A DNA stretch of 6,075 nt. Source: an uncultured Oscillospiraceae bacterium (GTDB taxonomy: Bacteria; Bacillota; Clostridia; Oscillospirales; Acutalibacteraceae). Shown piece after piece: positions 5,126 to 6,075 of this stretch. The position numbers and the translations under genes are program-made. The DNA lies in assembly GCA_905193585.1 (NCBI GenBank), contig CAJJPG010000107.1, positions 1 to 6,075 on the forward strand, in the 5' to 3' direction. Numbering within the stretch: position 1 is the stretch's first letter; each line of letters begins with the position of its first letter. The notes beneath the pieces were generated by a model. It was not told the origin of the DNA and ran no database searches. It worked only from the letters and a program-made list of their open reading frames with translations.

Positions 5126-6075
5126 ACCTACAATGCCCGATCTTTCAATCCCCTCGGTAAACTTTTTTTGAACAAAGAAATAAATAAGCATAGGCGGAAG
5201 AATGACAAGCAGGCAGCCCGCCTGAACGCGAATCATAATAAGCTGTTGGTCGCTTAAAGAAACAAACTCCCCTATAGCCATTGAAAGATGCGATAACGCG
5301 ACCGTAAGGGTTGAGTGCTTATCGGCAAACATTGTGTTGAGATAATAGTCGTTATAATACCATACGCCCGAAAAAATAAGTCCTGTAAGTAAAATGGTTT
5401 TGGCATTCGGCAGCATTATTGAAAAATAGGTTTTAAAGGCGCCGCAGCCGTCTATCATAGCCGCTTCTTCAAGTTCCTTTGGCATATTTCGGAAAAACTG
5501 TCGGAAAATGTATATAAACAGTCCGCTTCTTATTCCCATGCCGAACATTGCCGGCAACCAAAACGCAAAGGGCGTGTTTAAAATGCTGATATTCGCGTCC
5601 GTACCGGATATAAGGCGCACAAGTTTCATAATCCCGAGCACATCAAAATTTGAAAAGCTTACGAACATCGGAATTATAGTAGTTTGCGCGGGAACGATTA
5701 TTGTAAACAGGGCTATCGCAAACAAAACTCCCCTGCCCTTGAACTTAAAGCGGGCAAAGCCGTAGCCCACAAAAGCGGTTACCGCAATTTGCAAAACCGC
5801 CGAAACAATATTATAAAACACTGTGTACCAAAGCGACCGCGGATAATTCAGCGAAACAAACGCCTGCTTTATATTGTTTAAAACAAAATGCTTCGGAATC
5901 CACACAATACTGGTATCCAAAATATCGGCGTCACTGCGAAAGGCTGTGCTGAACATATAAAGGATCGGGTAAAGAATAACATACGAAAGCCCTATAAACA
6001 AACCCAATCTGAAAAGCGCAGGATCTTTAAATAGTAATTTTCCAGTCTTCTTACTTCGGAATATTCCAAATGAAG
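5123..6075 (-). CDS. Carbohydrate ABC transporter permease, CUT1/MalG type (5' end outside window)
   Basis: Inner-membrane subunit of a sugar-importing ABC transporter, expected to pair with a MalF-type permease, a solute-binding lipoprotein and an MsmX/MalK-type ATPase. The frame stays open to the right edge. The apparent TTG start at 6007 is not convincing: 22 in-frame residues precede it, including KDPALFR, which is typical of the family ahead of the first membrane segment. The 316 visible residues show about six hydrophobic segments (near 24-42, 81-109, 116-140, 168-194, 226-245, 281-305). The cytoplasmic EAA loop ELEEAAMIDGCGAFKTYFSI is followed by MLP (about 200-222 visible numbering), which is the ATPase contact site. 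The C-terminus FVQKKFTEGIERSGIVG is family-typical. Only a few N-terminal residues should be missing. The next gene, 41 bases on, is the AraC regulator, so a shared transcript is likely. Substrate is unknown; the neighbouring hydrolase suggests a rhamnose-bearing oligosaccharide. Confidence 0.93.
   Translation of the reverse strand, partial: SFGIFRSKKTGKLLFKDPALFRLGLFIGLSYVILYPILYMFSTAFRSDADILDTSIVWIPKHFVLNNIKQAFVSLNYPRSLWYTVFYNIVSAVLQIAVTAFVGYGFARFKFKGRGVLFAIALFTIIVPAQTTIIPMFVSFSNFDVLGIMKLVRLISGTDANISILNTPFAFWLPAMFGMGIRSGLFIYIFRQFFRNMPKELEEAAMIDGCGAFKTYFSIMLPNAKTILLTGLIFSGVWYYNDYYLNTMFADKHSTLTVALSHLSMAIGEFVSLSDQQLIMIRVQAGCLLVILPPMLIYFFVQKKFTEGIERSGIVG

Noticed and set aside
5123..6007. Permease starting at TTG 6007 as a complete gene
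   Set aside because: The frame is open to the window edge and the upstream in-frame residues look like the true family N-terminus, so the start lies outside the window.

Overview
The window looks like chromosomal DNA of an anaerobic, spore-former-related Firmicute, most likely a Clostridia member of the Oscillospiraceae/Ruminococcaceae type. This rests on family resemblance read by eye: a SpoIIID-type sporulation regulator fragment, a clostridial-style IS200 transposase, a CUT1 sugar ABC permease next to a membrane-anchored AraC regulator, strong purine-rich Shine-Dalgarno sites, and a cysteine-rich intracellular glycosidase. No search was run.

Left edge (1 to about 410, + strand): the 3' part of an IS200/IS605-family insertion sequence. 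It holds the C-terminal 87 residues of the TnpA transposase, including the expected catalytic tyrosine, followed by a structured right end. That end contains a terminator-like hairpin facing the minus strand and then three hairpins in a row on the + side. The left end and the HUH motif lie outside the window.

Junction (about 410 to 659): next to the IS, on the minus strand, is a short coding remnant (452-574) with a good ribosome binding site. Its first 38 residues align without gaps to the N-terminal half of SpoIIID, and the similarity then stops in the middle of the helix-turn-helix. This is best read as a spoIIID pseudogene whose 3' half was lost at or near the IS end.

Main block (660 to 6075, minus strand): three tightly spaced genes that look like one operon, read right to left. 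They are a MalG-type sugar ABC permease (its 5' end runs off the window), a 769-residue AraC-family regulator with two membrane segments flanking an extracytoplasmic sensor region, and a 697-residue GH78-like alpha-L-rhamnosidase homologue with no signal peptide. The inferred logic is that the regulator senses a glycan-related signal outside the cell, the transporter imports an oligosaccharide, and the hydrolase cleaves a terminal sugar (probably rhamnose) in the cytoplasm. The solute-binding protein and partner permease would be expected just upstream, beyond the right edge.

Nothing here convincingly looks like a wholly new system. The most noteworthy items are the broken spoIIID gene beside the IS, the hairpin array at the IS end, and the membrane-tethered AraC regulator placed between transporter and hydrolase.
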